Shown here: in pieces, positions 38,301-50,321 of the stretch
Position numbering within the stretch: position 1 is the first letter of the stretch
Layout of the letters: each line of letters opens with the position of its first letter
Program-made: the position numbers and the translations under genes
Source of the DNA: Saccoglossus kowalevskii
Lineage: Eukaryota; Hemichordata; Enteropneusta; Harrimaniidae
DNA length: 64,000 nt
Direction of reading: 5' to 3'
NCBI RefSeq assembly: GCF_000003605.2
Contig: NW_003105964.1
Coordinates: 1-64,000 of the forward strand
The notes under the pieces: model-generated
Seen by the model: the letters and a program-made list of their open reading frames with translations, nothing else
What the model was told of the DNA's origin: nothing
Database searches by the model: none

Positions 38301-40090
38301 CAGAGGTAGAGATGCATGTATGAATTTGTAATGTAGTTGGTCCAGTCATGTCTGGAACAGAGGTAGAGATGCATGTATGAATTTGTAATGTAGTTGGTCC
38401 AGTCATGTCTGGAACAGAGGTAGAGATGCATGTATGAATTGTTAATGTAGTTGGTCCAGTCATGTCTGTAACAGAGGTAGAGATGCATGTATGAATTTGT
38501 AATGTAGTTGGTCCAGTCATGTCTGTAACAGAGGTAGAGATGCATGTATGAATATGTAATGTAGTTGGTCCAGTCATGTCTGGAACAGAGGTAGAGATGC
38601 ATGTATGAATTTTTAATGTAGTTGGTCCAGTCATGTCTGGAACAGAGGTAGAGATGCATGTATGAATTTTTAATGTAGTTGGTCCAGTCATGTCTGGAAC
38701 AGAGGTAGAGATGCATGTATGAATTTTTAATGTAGTTGGTCCAGTCATGTCTGTAACAGAGGTAGAGTTGAATGTATGAATTTTCAATGTAGTTGGTCAA
38801 GTCATGTCTGTAACAGAGGTAGAGATGCATGTATGAATTTTCAATGTAGTTGGTCCAGTCATGTCTGGAACTGAGGTAGAGATGCATGTATGAATTTGTA
38901 ATGTAGTTGGTCCAGTCATGTCTGGAACAGAGGTAGAGATGCATGTATGAATTTTTAATGTAGTTGGTCCAGTCATGTCTGGAACAGAGGTGGAGATGCA
39001 TGTATGATATGTAATGTAGTTGGTCCAGTCATGTCTGTAACAGAGGTAGAGATGCATGTATGAATTTTTAATGTAGTTGGTCCAGTCATGTCTGGAACAG
39101 AGGTAGAGATGCATGTATGAATTTTTAATGTAGTTGGTTCAGTCATGTCTGTAACAGAGGTAGAGATGCATGTATGAATTTGTAATGTAGTTGGTCCAGT
39201 AATGTCTGTAACAGATGTAGAGATGCATGTATGAATATGTAATGTAGTTGGTCCAGTCATGTCTGTAACAGAGGTAGAGATGCTTGTATGAATTTTTAAT
39301 GTAGTTGGTCCAGTCATGTCTGGAACAGAGGTAGAGATGCATGTATGAATTGTTAATGTAGTTGGTCCAGCCATGTCTGTAACAGAGGTAGAGATGCATG
39401 TATGAATTTGTAATGTAGTTGGTCCAGTCATGTCTGTAACAGAGGTAGAGATGCATGTATGAATATGTAATGTAGTTGGTCCAGTCATGTCTGGAACAGA
39501 GGTAGAGATGCATGTATGAATTTTTAATGTAGTTGGTTCAGTCATGTCTGGAACAGAGGTAGAGATGCATGTATGAATTTTCAATGTAGTTGGTCCAGTC
39601 ATGCCTGTAACAGAGGTAGAGATGCATGTATGAATTTTCAATGTAGTTGGTCCAGTCATGTCTGGAACAGAGGTAGAGATGCATGTATGAATTTGTAATG
39701 TAGTTGGTCCAGTCATGTCTGGAACAGAGGTAGAGATGCATGTATGAATTTGTAATGTAGTTGGTCCAGTCATGTCTGGAACAGAGGTAGAGATGCATGT
39801 ATGAATTTGTAATGTAGTTGGTCCAGTCATGTCTGGAACAGAGGTAGAGATGCATGTATGAATTTGTAATGTAGTTGGTCCAGTCATGTCTGGAACAGAG
39901 GTAGAGATGCATGTATGAATTTTTAATGTAGTTGGTCCAGTCATGTCTGGAACAGAGGTAGAGATGCATGTGTGAATTTGTAATGTAGTTGGTCCAGTCA
40001 TGTCTGGAACAGAGGTAGAGATGCATGTATGAATTTTTAATGTAGTTGGTCCAGTCATGTCTGGAACAGAGGTAGAGATGCATGTATGAA
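38300..40090. repeat. Mixed stretch between GTCAGGAAC domains
   Basis: Ordinary monomers, including the GTTGAATG, GGTCAAG, AACTGAGG and GAGGTGGAG series (38,767-38,991) also seen at 3.7-3.9 kb, and the block 39,136-39,526 that matches 19,180-19,570 at an offset of 19,956. GATATG, one base short, occurs at about 39,007. No gene was seen. Confidence 0.75.
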
Positions 40091-42800
40091 TTTGTAATGT
40101 AGTTGGTCCAGTCATGTCAGGAACAGAGGTAGAGATGCATGTATGAATTTTTAATGTAGTTGGTCCCGTCATGTCTGGAACAGAGGTAGAGATGCATGTA
40201 TGAATTTGTAATGTAGTTGGTCCAGTCATGTCAGGAACAGAGGTAGAGATGCATGTATGAATTTGTAATGTAGTTGGTCCAGTCATGTCTGGAACAGAGG
40301 TAGAGATGCATGTATGAATTTGTAATGTAGTTGGTCCAGTCATGTCTGTAACAGAGGTAGAGATGCATGTATGAATTTTTAATGTAGTTGGTCCAGTCAT
40401 GTCTGGAACAGAGGTAGAGATGCATGTATGAATTTGTAATGTAGTTGGTCCAGTCATGTCTGGAACAGAGGTAGAGATGCATGTATGAATTTGTAATGTA
40501 GTTGGTCCAGTCTTGTCTGGAACAGAGGTAGAGATGCATGTATGAATTTGTAATGTAGTTGGTCCAGTCATGTCTGGAACAGAGGTAGAGATGCATGTAT
40601 GAATTTTTAATGTAGTTGGTCCAGTCATGTCTGGAACAGAGGTAGAGATGCATGTATGAATTTGTAATGTAGTTGGTCCAGTCATGTCAGGAACAGAGGT
40701 AGAGATGCATGTATGAATTTTTAATGTAGTTGGTCCAGTCATGTCTGGAACAGAGGTAGAGATGCATGTATGAATTTGTAATGTAGTTGGTCCAGTCATG
40801 TCAGGAACAGAGGTAGAGATGCATGTATGAATTTTTAATGTAGTTGGTCCAGTCATGTCTGGAACAGAGGTAGAGATGCATGTATGAATTTTTAATGTAG
40901 TTGGTGCAGTCATGTCAGGAACAGAGGTAGAGATGCATGTATGAATTTTTAATGTAGTTGGTCCAGTCATGTCAGAAACAGAGGTAGAGATGCATGTATG
41001 AATTTTTAATGTAGTTGGTCCAGTCATGTCTGGAACAGAGGTAGAGATGCATGTGTGAATTTGTAATGTAGTTGGTCCAGTCATGTCAGGAACAGAGGTA
41101 GAGATGCATGTATGAATTTGTAATGTAGTTGGTCCAGTCATGTCAGGAACAGAGGTAGAGATGCATGTATGAATTTTTAATGTAGTTGGTCCAGTCATGT
41201 CTGGAACAGAGGTAGAGATGCATATATGAATTTGTAATGTAGTTGGTCCAGTCATGTCAGGAACAGAGGTAGAGATGCATGTATGAATTTTTAATGTAGT
41301 TGGTCCAGTCATGTCTGGAACAGAGGTAGAGATGCATGTATGAATTTTTAATGTAGTTGGTGCAGTCATGTCAGGAACAGAGGTAGAGATGCATGTATGA
41401 ATTTTTAATGTAGTTGGTCCAGTCATGTCAGAAACAGAGGTAGAGATGCATGTATGAATTTTTAATGTAGTTGGTCCAGTCATGTCTGGAACAGAGGTAG
41501 AGATGCATGTGTGAATTTGTAATGTAGTTGGTCCAGTCATGTCAGGAACAGAGGTAGAGATGCATGTATGAATTTGTAATGTAGTTGGTCCAGTCATGTC
41601 AGGAACAGAGGTAGAGATGCATGTATGAATTTGTAATGTAGTTGGTCCAGTCATGTCTGTAACAGAGGTAGAGATGCATGTATGAATTTTTAATGTAGTT
41701 GGTCCAGTCATGTCTGGAACAGAGGTAGAGATGCATGTATGAATTTGTAATGTAGTTGGTCCAGTCATGTCTGGAACAGAGGTAGAGATGCATGTATGAA
41801 TTTGTAATGTAGTTGGTCCAGTCTTGTCTGGAACAGAGGTAGAGATGCATGTATGAATTTTTAATGTAGTTGGTCCAGTCATGTCTGGAACAGAGGTAGA
41901 GATACATGTATGAATTTGTAATGTAGTTGGCCCAGTCATGTCAGGAACAGAGGTAGAGATGCATGTATGAATTTGTAATGTAGTTGGTCCAGTCATGTCT
42001 GGAACAGAGGTAGAGATGCATGTATGAATTTGTAATGTAGTTGGTCCAGTCATGTCTGTAACAGAGGTAGAGATGCATGTATGAATTTTTAATGTAGTTG
42101 GTCCAGTCATGTCTGGAACAGAGGTAGAGATGCATGTATGAATTTGTAATGTAGTTGGTCCAGTCATGTCTGGAACAGAGGTAGAGATGCATGTATGAAT
42201 TTGTAATGTAGTTGGTCCAGTCTTGTCTGGAACAGAGGTAGAGATGCATGTATGAATTTGTAATGTAGTTGGTCCAGTCATGTCTGGAACAGAGGTAGAG
42301 ATGCATGTATGAATTTTTAATGTAGTTGGTCCAGTCATGTCTGGAACAGAGGTAGAGATACATGTATGAATTTGTAATGTAGTTGGTCCAGTCATGTCAG
42401 GAACAGAGGTAGAGATGCATGTATGAATTTTTAATGTAGTTGGTCCAGTCATGTCTGGAACAGAGGTAGAGATGCATGTATGAATTTGTAATGTAGTTGG
42501 TCCAGTCATGTCAGAAACAGAGGTAGAGATGCATGTATGAATTTTTAATGTAGTTGGTCCAGTCATGTCTGGAACAGAGGTAGAGATGCATGTATGAATT
42601 TTTAATGTAGTTGGTCCAGTCATGTCAGGAACAGAGGTAGAGATGCATGTATGAATTTGTAATGTAGTTGGTCCAGTCATGTCAGAAACAGAGGTAGAGA
42701 TGCATGTATGAATTTTTAATGTAGTTGGTCCAGTCATGTCTGGAACAGAGGTAGAGATGCATGTATGAATTTGTAATGTAGTTGGTCCAGTCATGTCAGG
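40090..42800. repeat. GTCAGGAAC-rich domain, third occurrence
   Basis: CAGTCTTG at 40,510 aligns to 35,780 (offset 4,730), and the monomer order is shared from about 40,200 to 40,910. Within the domain the series repeats after 30 monomers (open stretches at 40,231 and 41,941, 1,710 bp apart, both 140 codons). TCCCGTC at 40,164 looks like a further-mutated form of the TCTCGTC marker. Confidence 0.8.
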
Positions 42801-45800
42801 AACAGAGGTAGAGATGCATGTATGAATTTGTAATGTAGTTGGTCCAGTCATGTCTGGAACAGACGTAGAGATGCATGTATGAATTTGTAATGTAGTTGGT
42901 CCAGTCATGTCTGGAACAGAGGTAGAGATGCATGTATGAATTGTTAATGTAGTTGGTCCAGTCATGTCTGGAACAGAGGTAGAGATGCATGTATGAATTT
43001 GTAATGTAGTTGGTCCAGTCATGTCTGGAAGAGAGGTAGAGATGCATGTATGAATTTGTAATGTAGTTGGTCCAGTCATGTCTGGAACAGAGGTAGAGAT
43101 GCATGTATGAATTTAGTTGGTCCAGTCATGTCTGGAACAGGGGTAGAGATGCATGAATGAATTTTTAATGTAGTTGGTCCAGTCATGTCTGGAACAGAGG
43201 TAGAGATGCATGTATGAATTTGCAATGTAGTTGGTCCAGTCATGTCAGGAACAGAGGTAGAGATGCATGTATGAATTTTTAATGTAGTTGGTCCAGTCAT
43301 GTCTGGAACAGAGGTAGAGATGCATGTATGAATTTGTAATGTAGTTGGTCCAGTCATGTCAGGAACAGAGGTAGAGATGCATGTATGAATTTTAATGTAG
43401 TTGGTCCAGTCATGTCTGGAACAGAGGTAGAGATGCATGTATGAATTTTTAATGTAGTTGGTCCAGTCATGTCAGGAACAGAGGTAGAGATGCATGTATG
43501 AATTTTTAATGTAGTTGGTCCAGTCATGTCAGAAACAGAGGGAGAGATGCATGTATGAATTTTTAATGTAGTTGGTCCAGTCATGTCTGGAACAGAGGTA
43601 GAGATGCATGTATGAATTTTTAATGTAGTTGGTCCAGTCATGTCTGGAACAGAGATAGAGATGCATGTATGAATTTTTAATGTAGTTGGTCCAGTCATGT
43701 CTGTAACAGAGGTAGAGATGCATGTATGAATTTTTAATGTAGTTGGTCCAGTCATGTCTGGAACAGAGGTAGAGATGCATGTATGAATTTTTAATGTAGT
43801 TGGTCCAGTCATGTCTGGAACAGAGGTAGAGATGCATGTATGAATTTTTAATGTAGTTGGTCCAGTCATGTATGGAACAGAGGTAGAGATGCATGTATGA
43901 ATTTTTAATGTAGTTGGTCCAGTCATGTCTGGAACAGAGGTAGAGATGCATGTATGAATTTTTAATGTAGTTGGTCCAGTCATGTATGGAACAGAGGTAG
44001 AGATGCATGTATGAATTTTTAATGTAGTTGGTCCAGTCATGTCTGGAACAGAGGTAGAGATGCATGTATGAATTTTAAATGTAGTTGGTCCAGTCATGTC
44101 TGGAACAGAGGTAGAGATGCATGTATGAATTTTTAATGTAGTTGGTCCAGTCATGTCTGGAACAGAGGTAGAGATGCATGTATGAATTTTTAATGTAGTT
44201 GGTGCAGTCATGTCTGGAACAGAGGTAGAGATGCATGTATGAATTTGTAATGTAGTTGGTCCAGTCATGTCTGGAACAGAGGTAGAGATGCATGTATGAA
44301 TTTGTAATGTAGTTGGTCCAGTCATGTCTGTAACAGAGGTAGAGATGCATGTATGAATTTTTAATGTAGTTGGTCCAGTCATGTCTGTAACAGAGGTAGA
44401 GATGCATGTATGAATTTGTAATGTAGTTGGTCCAGTCATGTCTGGAACAGAGGTAGAGATGCATGTATGAATTTTTAATGTAGTTGGTCCAGTCATGTCA
44501 GAACAGAGGTAGAGATGCATGTATGAATTTTTAATGTCGTTGGTGCAGTCATGTCTGGAACAGAGGTAGAGATGCATGTATGAATATGTAATGTAGTTGG
44601 TCCAGTCATGTCAGGAACAGAGGTAGAGATGCATGTATGAATTTTTAATGTAGTTGGTCCAGTCATGTCTGGAACAGAGGTAGAGATGCATGTATGAATT
44701 TTTAATGTAGTTGGTCCAGTCATGTCTGGAACAGAGGTAGAGATGCATGTATGAATTTTTAATGTAGTTGGTCCAGTCATGTCTGGAACAGAGGTAGAGA
44801 TGCATGTATGAATTTTTAATGTAGTTGGTCCAGTCATGTCTGGAACAGAGGTAGAGATGCATGTATGAATTTGTAATGTAGTTGGTCCAGTCATGTCTGG
44901 AACAGAGGTAGAGATGCATGTATGAATTTTTAATGTAGTTGGTGCAGTCATGTCTGGAACAGATGTAGAGATGCATGTATGAATTTTTAATGTAGTTGGT
45001 CCAGTCATGTCTGGAACAGAGGTAGAGATGCATGTATGAATTTGTAATGTAGTTGGTCCAGTCATGTCTGAGAACAGAGGTAGAGATGCATGTATGAATT
45101 TTTAATGTAGTTGGTCCAGTCATGTCTGGAACAGAGGTAGAGATGCATGTATGAATTTTTAATGTAGTTGGTCCAGTCATGTCTGGAACAGAGGTAGAGA
45201 TGCATGTATGAATTTTTAATGTAGTTGGTCCAGTCATGTCTGGAACAGAGGTAGAGATGCATGTATGAATTTGTAATGTAGTTGGTCCAGTCATGTCTGT
45301 AACAGAGGTAGAGATGCATGTATGAATTTTTAATGTAGTTGGTCCAGTCATGTCTGGAACAGAGGTAGAGATGCATGTATGAATTTTTAATGTAATTGGT
45401 CCAGTCATGTCAGGAACAGAGGTAGAGATGCATGTATGAATTTGTAATGTAGTTGGTCCAGTCATGTCTGTAACAGAGGTAGAGATGCATGTATGAATTT
45501 GTAATGTAGTTGGTCCAGTCATGTCAGGAACAGAGGTAGAGATGCATGTATGAATTTTTAATGTAGTTGGTCCAGTCATGTCAGGAACAGAGGTAGAGAT
45601 GCATGTATGAATTTTTAATGTAGTTGGTCCAGTCATGTCTGTAACAGAGGTAGAGATGCATGTATGAATTTTTAATGTAGTTGGTCCAGCCATGTCTGTA
45701 ACAGAGGTAGAGATGCATGTATGAATTTTTAATGTAGTTGGTCCAGCCATGTCTGTAACAGAGGTAGAGATGCATGTATGAATTTTTAATGTAGTTGGTC

Positions 45801-45870
45801 CAGCCATGTCTGGAACAGAGGTAGAGATGCATGTATGAATTTGTAATGTAGTTGGTCCAATCATGTCTGT
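42800..45870. repeat. Mixed stretch with a deletion monomer and a uniform run
   Basis: At about 43,111-43,122 a monomer reads GAATTTAGTTGG, lacking seven bases of spacer and GT, which is the largest deletion noticed within one monomer. From about 43,560 to 44,090 roughly nine consecutive monomers carry the TTTTT spacer. GTATGGAAC occurs in two of them (43,869 and 43,983, 114 bp apart). A two-base insertion lies near 45,070 (GTCTGAGAAC). No gene was seen. Confidence 0.75.
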
Positions 45871-46920
45871 AACAGAGGTAGAGATGCATGTATGAATTTT
45901 TAATGTAGTTGGTCCAATCATGTCTGGAACAGAGGTAGAGATGCATGTATGAATTTGTAATGTAGTTGGTGCAGTCATGTCTGGAACAGAGGTAGAGATG
46001 CATGTATGAATTTTTAATGTAGTTAGTCCAGTCATGTCTGTAACAGAGGTAGAGATGCATGTATGAATTTTTAATGTAGTTGGTGCAGTCATGTCTGGAA
46101 CGGAGGAAGAGATGCATGTATGAATTTTTAATGTAGTTGGTCCAGTCATGTCTGTAACAGAGGTAGAGATGCATGTATGAATTTGTAATGTAGTTGGTCC
46201 AGTCATGTCTGGAACAGAGGTAGAGATGCATGTATGAATTTTTAATGTAATTGGTCCAGTCATGTCTGGAACAGAGGTAGAGATGCATGTATGAATTTTT
46301 AATGTAATTGCTCCAGTCATGTCTGGAACAGAGGTAAAGATGCATGTATGAATTTTTAATATAGTTGGTCCAATCATGTCTGGAACAGAGGTAGAGATGC
46401 ATGTATGAATTTGTAATGTAGTTGGTCCAGTCATGTCTGGAACAGAGGTAGAGATGCATGTATGAATTTTTAATGTAATTGGTCCAGTTATGTCTGGAAC
46501 AGAGGTAGAGATGCATGTATGAATTTGTAATGTAGTTGGTCCAGTCATGTCTGTAACAGAGGTAGAGATGCATGTATGAATTTTTAATGTAGTTGGTCCA
46601 GTCATGTCTGGAACAGAGGTAGAGATGCATGTATGAATTTTAAATGTAGTTGGTCCAGTCATGTCTGGAACAGAGGTAGAGATGCATGTATGAATTTTTA
46701 ATGTAGTTGGTCCAGCCATGCCTGTAACAGAGGTAGAGATGCATGTATGAATTTTTAATGTAGTTGGTCCAGTCATGTCTGGAACAGAGGTAGAGATGCA
46801 TGTATGAATTTGTAATGTAGTTGGTCCAGTCATGTCTGGAACAGAGGTAGAGATGCATGTATGAATTTGTAATGTAGTTGGTCCAGTCATGTCTGGAACA
46901 GAGGTAGAGATGCATGTATG
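45870..46920. repeat. Segment A derivative, tied to 51,342-52,392
   Basis: TAATTGCTCC at 46,310 is exactly 5,472 bp (96 monomers) from 51,782. Collinearity continues through GTTATG (46,487), GAATTTTAAATG (46,634) and CCAGCCATGCCTG (about 46,713). The left part also matches 34,080-34,900 at an offset of 11,790. CCAGCCATGCCTG is shared with the 51 kb copy but not with the 34 kb copy, so the 51 kb copy is the closer relative. Confidence 0.85.
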
Positions 46921-48790
46921 AATTTTTAATGTAGTTGGTGCAGTCATGTCTGTAACAGAGGTAGAGATGCATGTATGAATTTTTAATGTAGTTGGTCCAG
47001 TCATGTCAGGAACAGAGGTAGAGATGCATGTATGAATTTTTAATGTAGTTGGTCCAGTCATGTCTGAAACAGAGGTAGAGATGCATGTATGAATTTATAA
47101 TGTAGTTGGTCCAGTCATGTCTGGAACAGAGGTAGAGATGCATGTATGAATTTTTAATGTAGTTGGTCCAGTCATGTCTGGAACAGAGGTAGAGATGCAT
47201 GTATGAATTTTTAATGTAGTTGGTCCAGTCATGTCTGGAACAGAGGTAGAGATGCATGTATGAATTTGTAATGTAGTTGGTCCAGTCATGTCTGGAACAG
47301 AGGTAGAGATGCATGTATGAATTTTTAATGTAGTTGGTCCAGTCATGTCTGGAACAGAGGTAGAGATGCATGTATGAATTTGTAATGTAGTTGGTCCAGT
47401 CATGTCTGGAACAGAGGTAGAGATGCATGTATGAATTTTTAATGTAGTTGGTGCAGTCATGTCTGTAACAGAGGTAGAGATGCATGTATGAATTTTTAAT
47501 GTAGTTGGTCCAGTCATGTCAGGAACAGAGGTAGAGATGCATGTATGAATTTTTAATGTAGTTGGTCCAGTCATGTCAGAAACAGAGGTAGAGATGCATG
47601 TATGAATTTATAATGTAGTTGGTCCAGTCATGTCTGGAACAGAGGTAGAGATGCATGTATGAATTTTTAATGTAGTTGGTCCAGCCATGCCTGTAACAGA
47701 GGTAGAGATGCATGTATGAATTTTTAATGTAGTTGGTCCAGTCATGTCTGGAACAGAGGTAGAGATGCATGTATGAATTTGTAATGTAGTTGGTCCAGTC
47801 ATGTCTGGAACAGAGGTAGAGATGCATGTATGAATTTGTAATGTAGTTGGTCCAGTCATGTCTGGAACAGAGGTAGAGATGCATGTATGAATTTTTAATG
47901 TAGTTGGTCCAGTCATGTCTGGAACAGAGGTAGAGATGCATGTATGAATTTTTAATGTAGTTGGTCCAATCATGTCTGGAACAGAGGTAGAGATGCATGT
48001 ATAAATTTGTAATGTAGTTGGTCCAGTCATGTCTGGAACAGAGGTAGAGATGCATGTATGAATTTTCAATGTAGTTGGTCCAGTCATGTCTGGAACAGAG
48101 GTAGAGATGCATGTAAGAATATGTAATGTAGTTGGTCCAGTCATGTTTTGAACAGAGGTAGAGATGCATGTATGAATTTGTAATGTAGTTGGTCCAGTCA
48201 TGTCTGGAACAGAGGTAGAGATGCATGTATGAATTTGTAATGTAATTGGCCCAGTCATGTCTGGAACAGATGTAGAGATGCATGTATGAATTTGTAATGT
48301 AGTTGGTCCAGTCATGTCTGGAACAGAGGTAGAGATGCATGTATGAATTTTCAATGTAGTTGGTCCAGTCATGTCTGGAACAGAGGTAGAGATGCATGTA
48401 TGAATTTTTAATGTAGTTGGTCCAGTCATGTCTGTAACAGAGGTAGAGATGAATGTATGAATTTTCAATGTAGTTGGTCAAGTCATGTCTGTACCAGAGG
48501 TAGAGATGCATGTATGAATTTCCAATGTAGTTGGTCCAGTCATGTCTGGAACAGAGGTAGAGATGCATGTATGAATTTGTAATGTAGTTGGTCCAGTCAT
48601 GTCTGGAACAGAGGTAGAGATGCATGTATGAATTTTTAATGTAGTTGGTCCAGTCATGTCTGGAACAGAGGTAGAAATGCCTGTATGAATTTGTAATGTA
48701 GTTGGTCCAGTCATGTCTGGAACAGAGGTAGAGATACATGTATGAATATGTAATGTAGTTGGTCCAGTCATGTCTGGAACAGAGGTAGAG
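46920..48790. repeat. Mixed satellite stretch
   Basis: Ordinary monomers, including a partial third copy of the 5.7/31.4 kb block (GTAAGAATATG 48,114, GTTTTGAAC 48,145) joined to the 30.0-30.4 kb series (GGCCCAG 48,248). This makes a junction of two marker lineages. No gene was seen. Confidence 0.75.
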
Positions 48791-49797
48791 ATGCATGTAT
48801 GAATTTGTAATGTAGTTGGTCAAGTCATGTCTGGAACAGAGGTAGAGATGCATGTATGAATTTTTAATGTAGTTGGTGCAGTCATGTCTGGAACAGATGT
48901 AGAGATGCATGTATGAATTTTTAATGTAGTTGGTCCAGTCATGTCTGGAACAGAGGTAGAGATGCATGTATGAATTGTTAATGTAATTAGTACGGTCATG
49001 TCTGGAACAGAGGTAGAGATGCATGTATGAATTTTTAATGTAGTTGGTCCAGTCATGTCTGAAACAGAGGTAGAGATGCATGTATGAATTTTTAATGTAG
49101 TTGGTGCAGTCATGTCTGGAACAGAGGTAGAGATACATGTATGAATTTGTAATGTAGTTGGTCCAGTCATGTCTGGAACAGAGGTAGAGATGCATGTATG
49201 AATATGTAATGTAGTTGGTCCAATCATGTCTGGAACAGAGGTAGAGATGCATGTATGAATTTGTAATGTAGTTGGTCCAGTCATGTCTGGAACAGAGGTA
49301 GAGATGAATGTATGAATTTTTAATGTCGTTGGTGCAGTCATGTCTGGAACAGAGGTAGAGATGCATGTATGAATATGTAATGTAGTTGGTCCAGTCATGT
49401 CTGGAACAGAGGTAGAGATGCATGTATGAATTTGTAATGTAGTTGGTCAAGTCATGTCTGGAACAGAGGTAGAGATGCATGTATGAATTTTTAATGTAGT
49501 TGGTGCAGTCATGTCTGGAACAGATGTAGAGATGCATGTATGAATTTTTAATGTAGTTGGTCCAGTCATGTCTGGAACAGAGGTAGAGATGCATGTATGA
49601 ATTGTTAATGTAATTAGTACGGTCATGTCTGGAACAGAGGTAGAGATGCATGTATGAATTTTTAATGTAGTTGGTCCAGTCATGTCTGAAACAGAGGTAG
49701 AGATGCATGTATGAATTTTTAATGTAGTTGGTGCAGTCATGTCTGGAACAGAGGTAGAGATACATGTATGAATTTGTAATGTAGTTGGTCCAGTCAT
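48790..49797. repeat. 11-monomer (627-bp) tandem higher-order repeat
   Basis: GGTCAAG at 48,821 and 49,448, TACGG at 48,991 and 49,618, and GATACATG at 49,132 and 49,759 are each exactly 627 bp apart. The copies run collinearly for about 380 bp, then part. The first continues with ATATG and CCAATC monomers, the second with GTTTTGAAC. Confidence 0.85.
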
Positions 49798-50130
49798 GTT
49801 TTGAACAGAGGTAGAGATGCATGTATGAATTTGTAATGTAGTTGGTCCAGTCATGTCTGGAACAGAGGTAGAGATGCATGTATGAATTTGTAATGTAGTT
49901 GGCCCAGTCATGTCTGGAACAGATGTAGAGATGCATGTATGAATTTGTAATGTAGTTGGTCCAGTCATGTCTGGAACAGAGGTAGAGATGCATGTATGAA
50001 TTTTCAATGTAGTTGGTCCAGTCATGTCTGGAACAGAGGTAGAGATGCATGTATGAATTTTTAATGTAGTTGGTCCAGTCATGTCTGTAACAGAGGTAGA
50101 GATGAATGTATGAATTTTCAATGTAGTTGG
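49574..50130. repeat. Segment duplicate G, copy 2
   Basis: Aligns to 29,800-30,355 at an offset of 19,774 through TACGG, GATACATG, GTTTTGAAC, GGCCCAG (49,901) and GATGAATG. This copy reads TAATTAGTACGG where the other has TAATTCGTACGG. Confidence 0.85.
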
Positions 50131-50321
50131 TCCAGTCATGTCAGGAACAGAGGTAGAGATGCATGTATGATTTTTTAATGTAGTTGGTCCAGTCATGTCT
50201 GTAACAGAGGTAGAGATGCATGTATGAATTTTTAATGTAGTTGGTCCAGTCATGTCTGGAACAGAGGTAGAGATGCATGTATGAATTTGTAATGTAGTTG
50301 GTCCAGTCATGTCTGGAACAG

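Noticed and set aside
33895-38787. A 1,630-codon minus-strand open frame (and others of 1,368-1,481 codons) as giant repeat proteins
   Set aside because: They consist only of the 57-bp monomer read in frame, overlap a second equally open frame, have no unique start or end domain, and stop or swap frame at single-base indels. Variation is mostly amino-acid changing.
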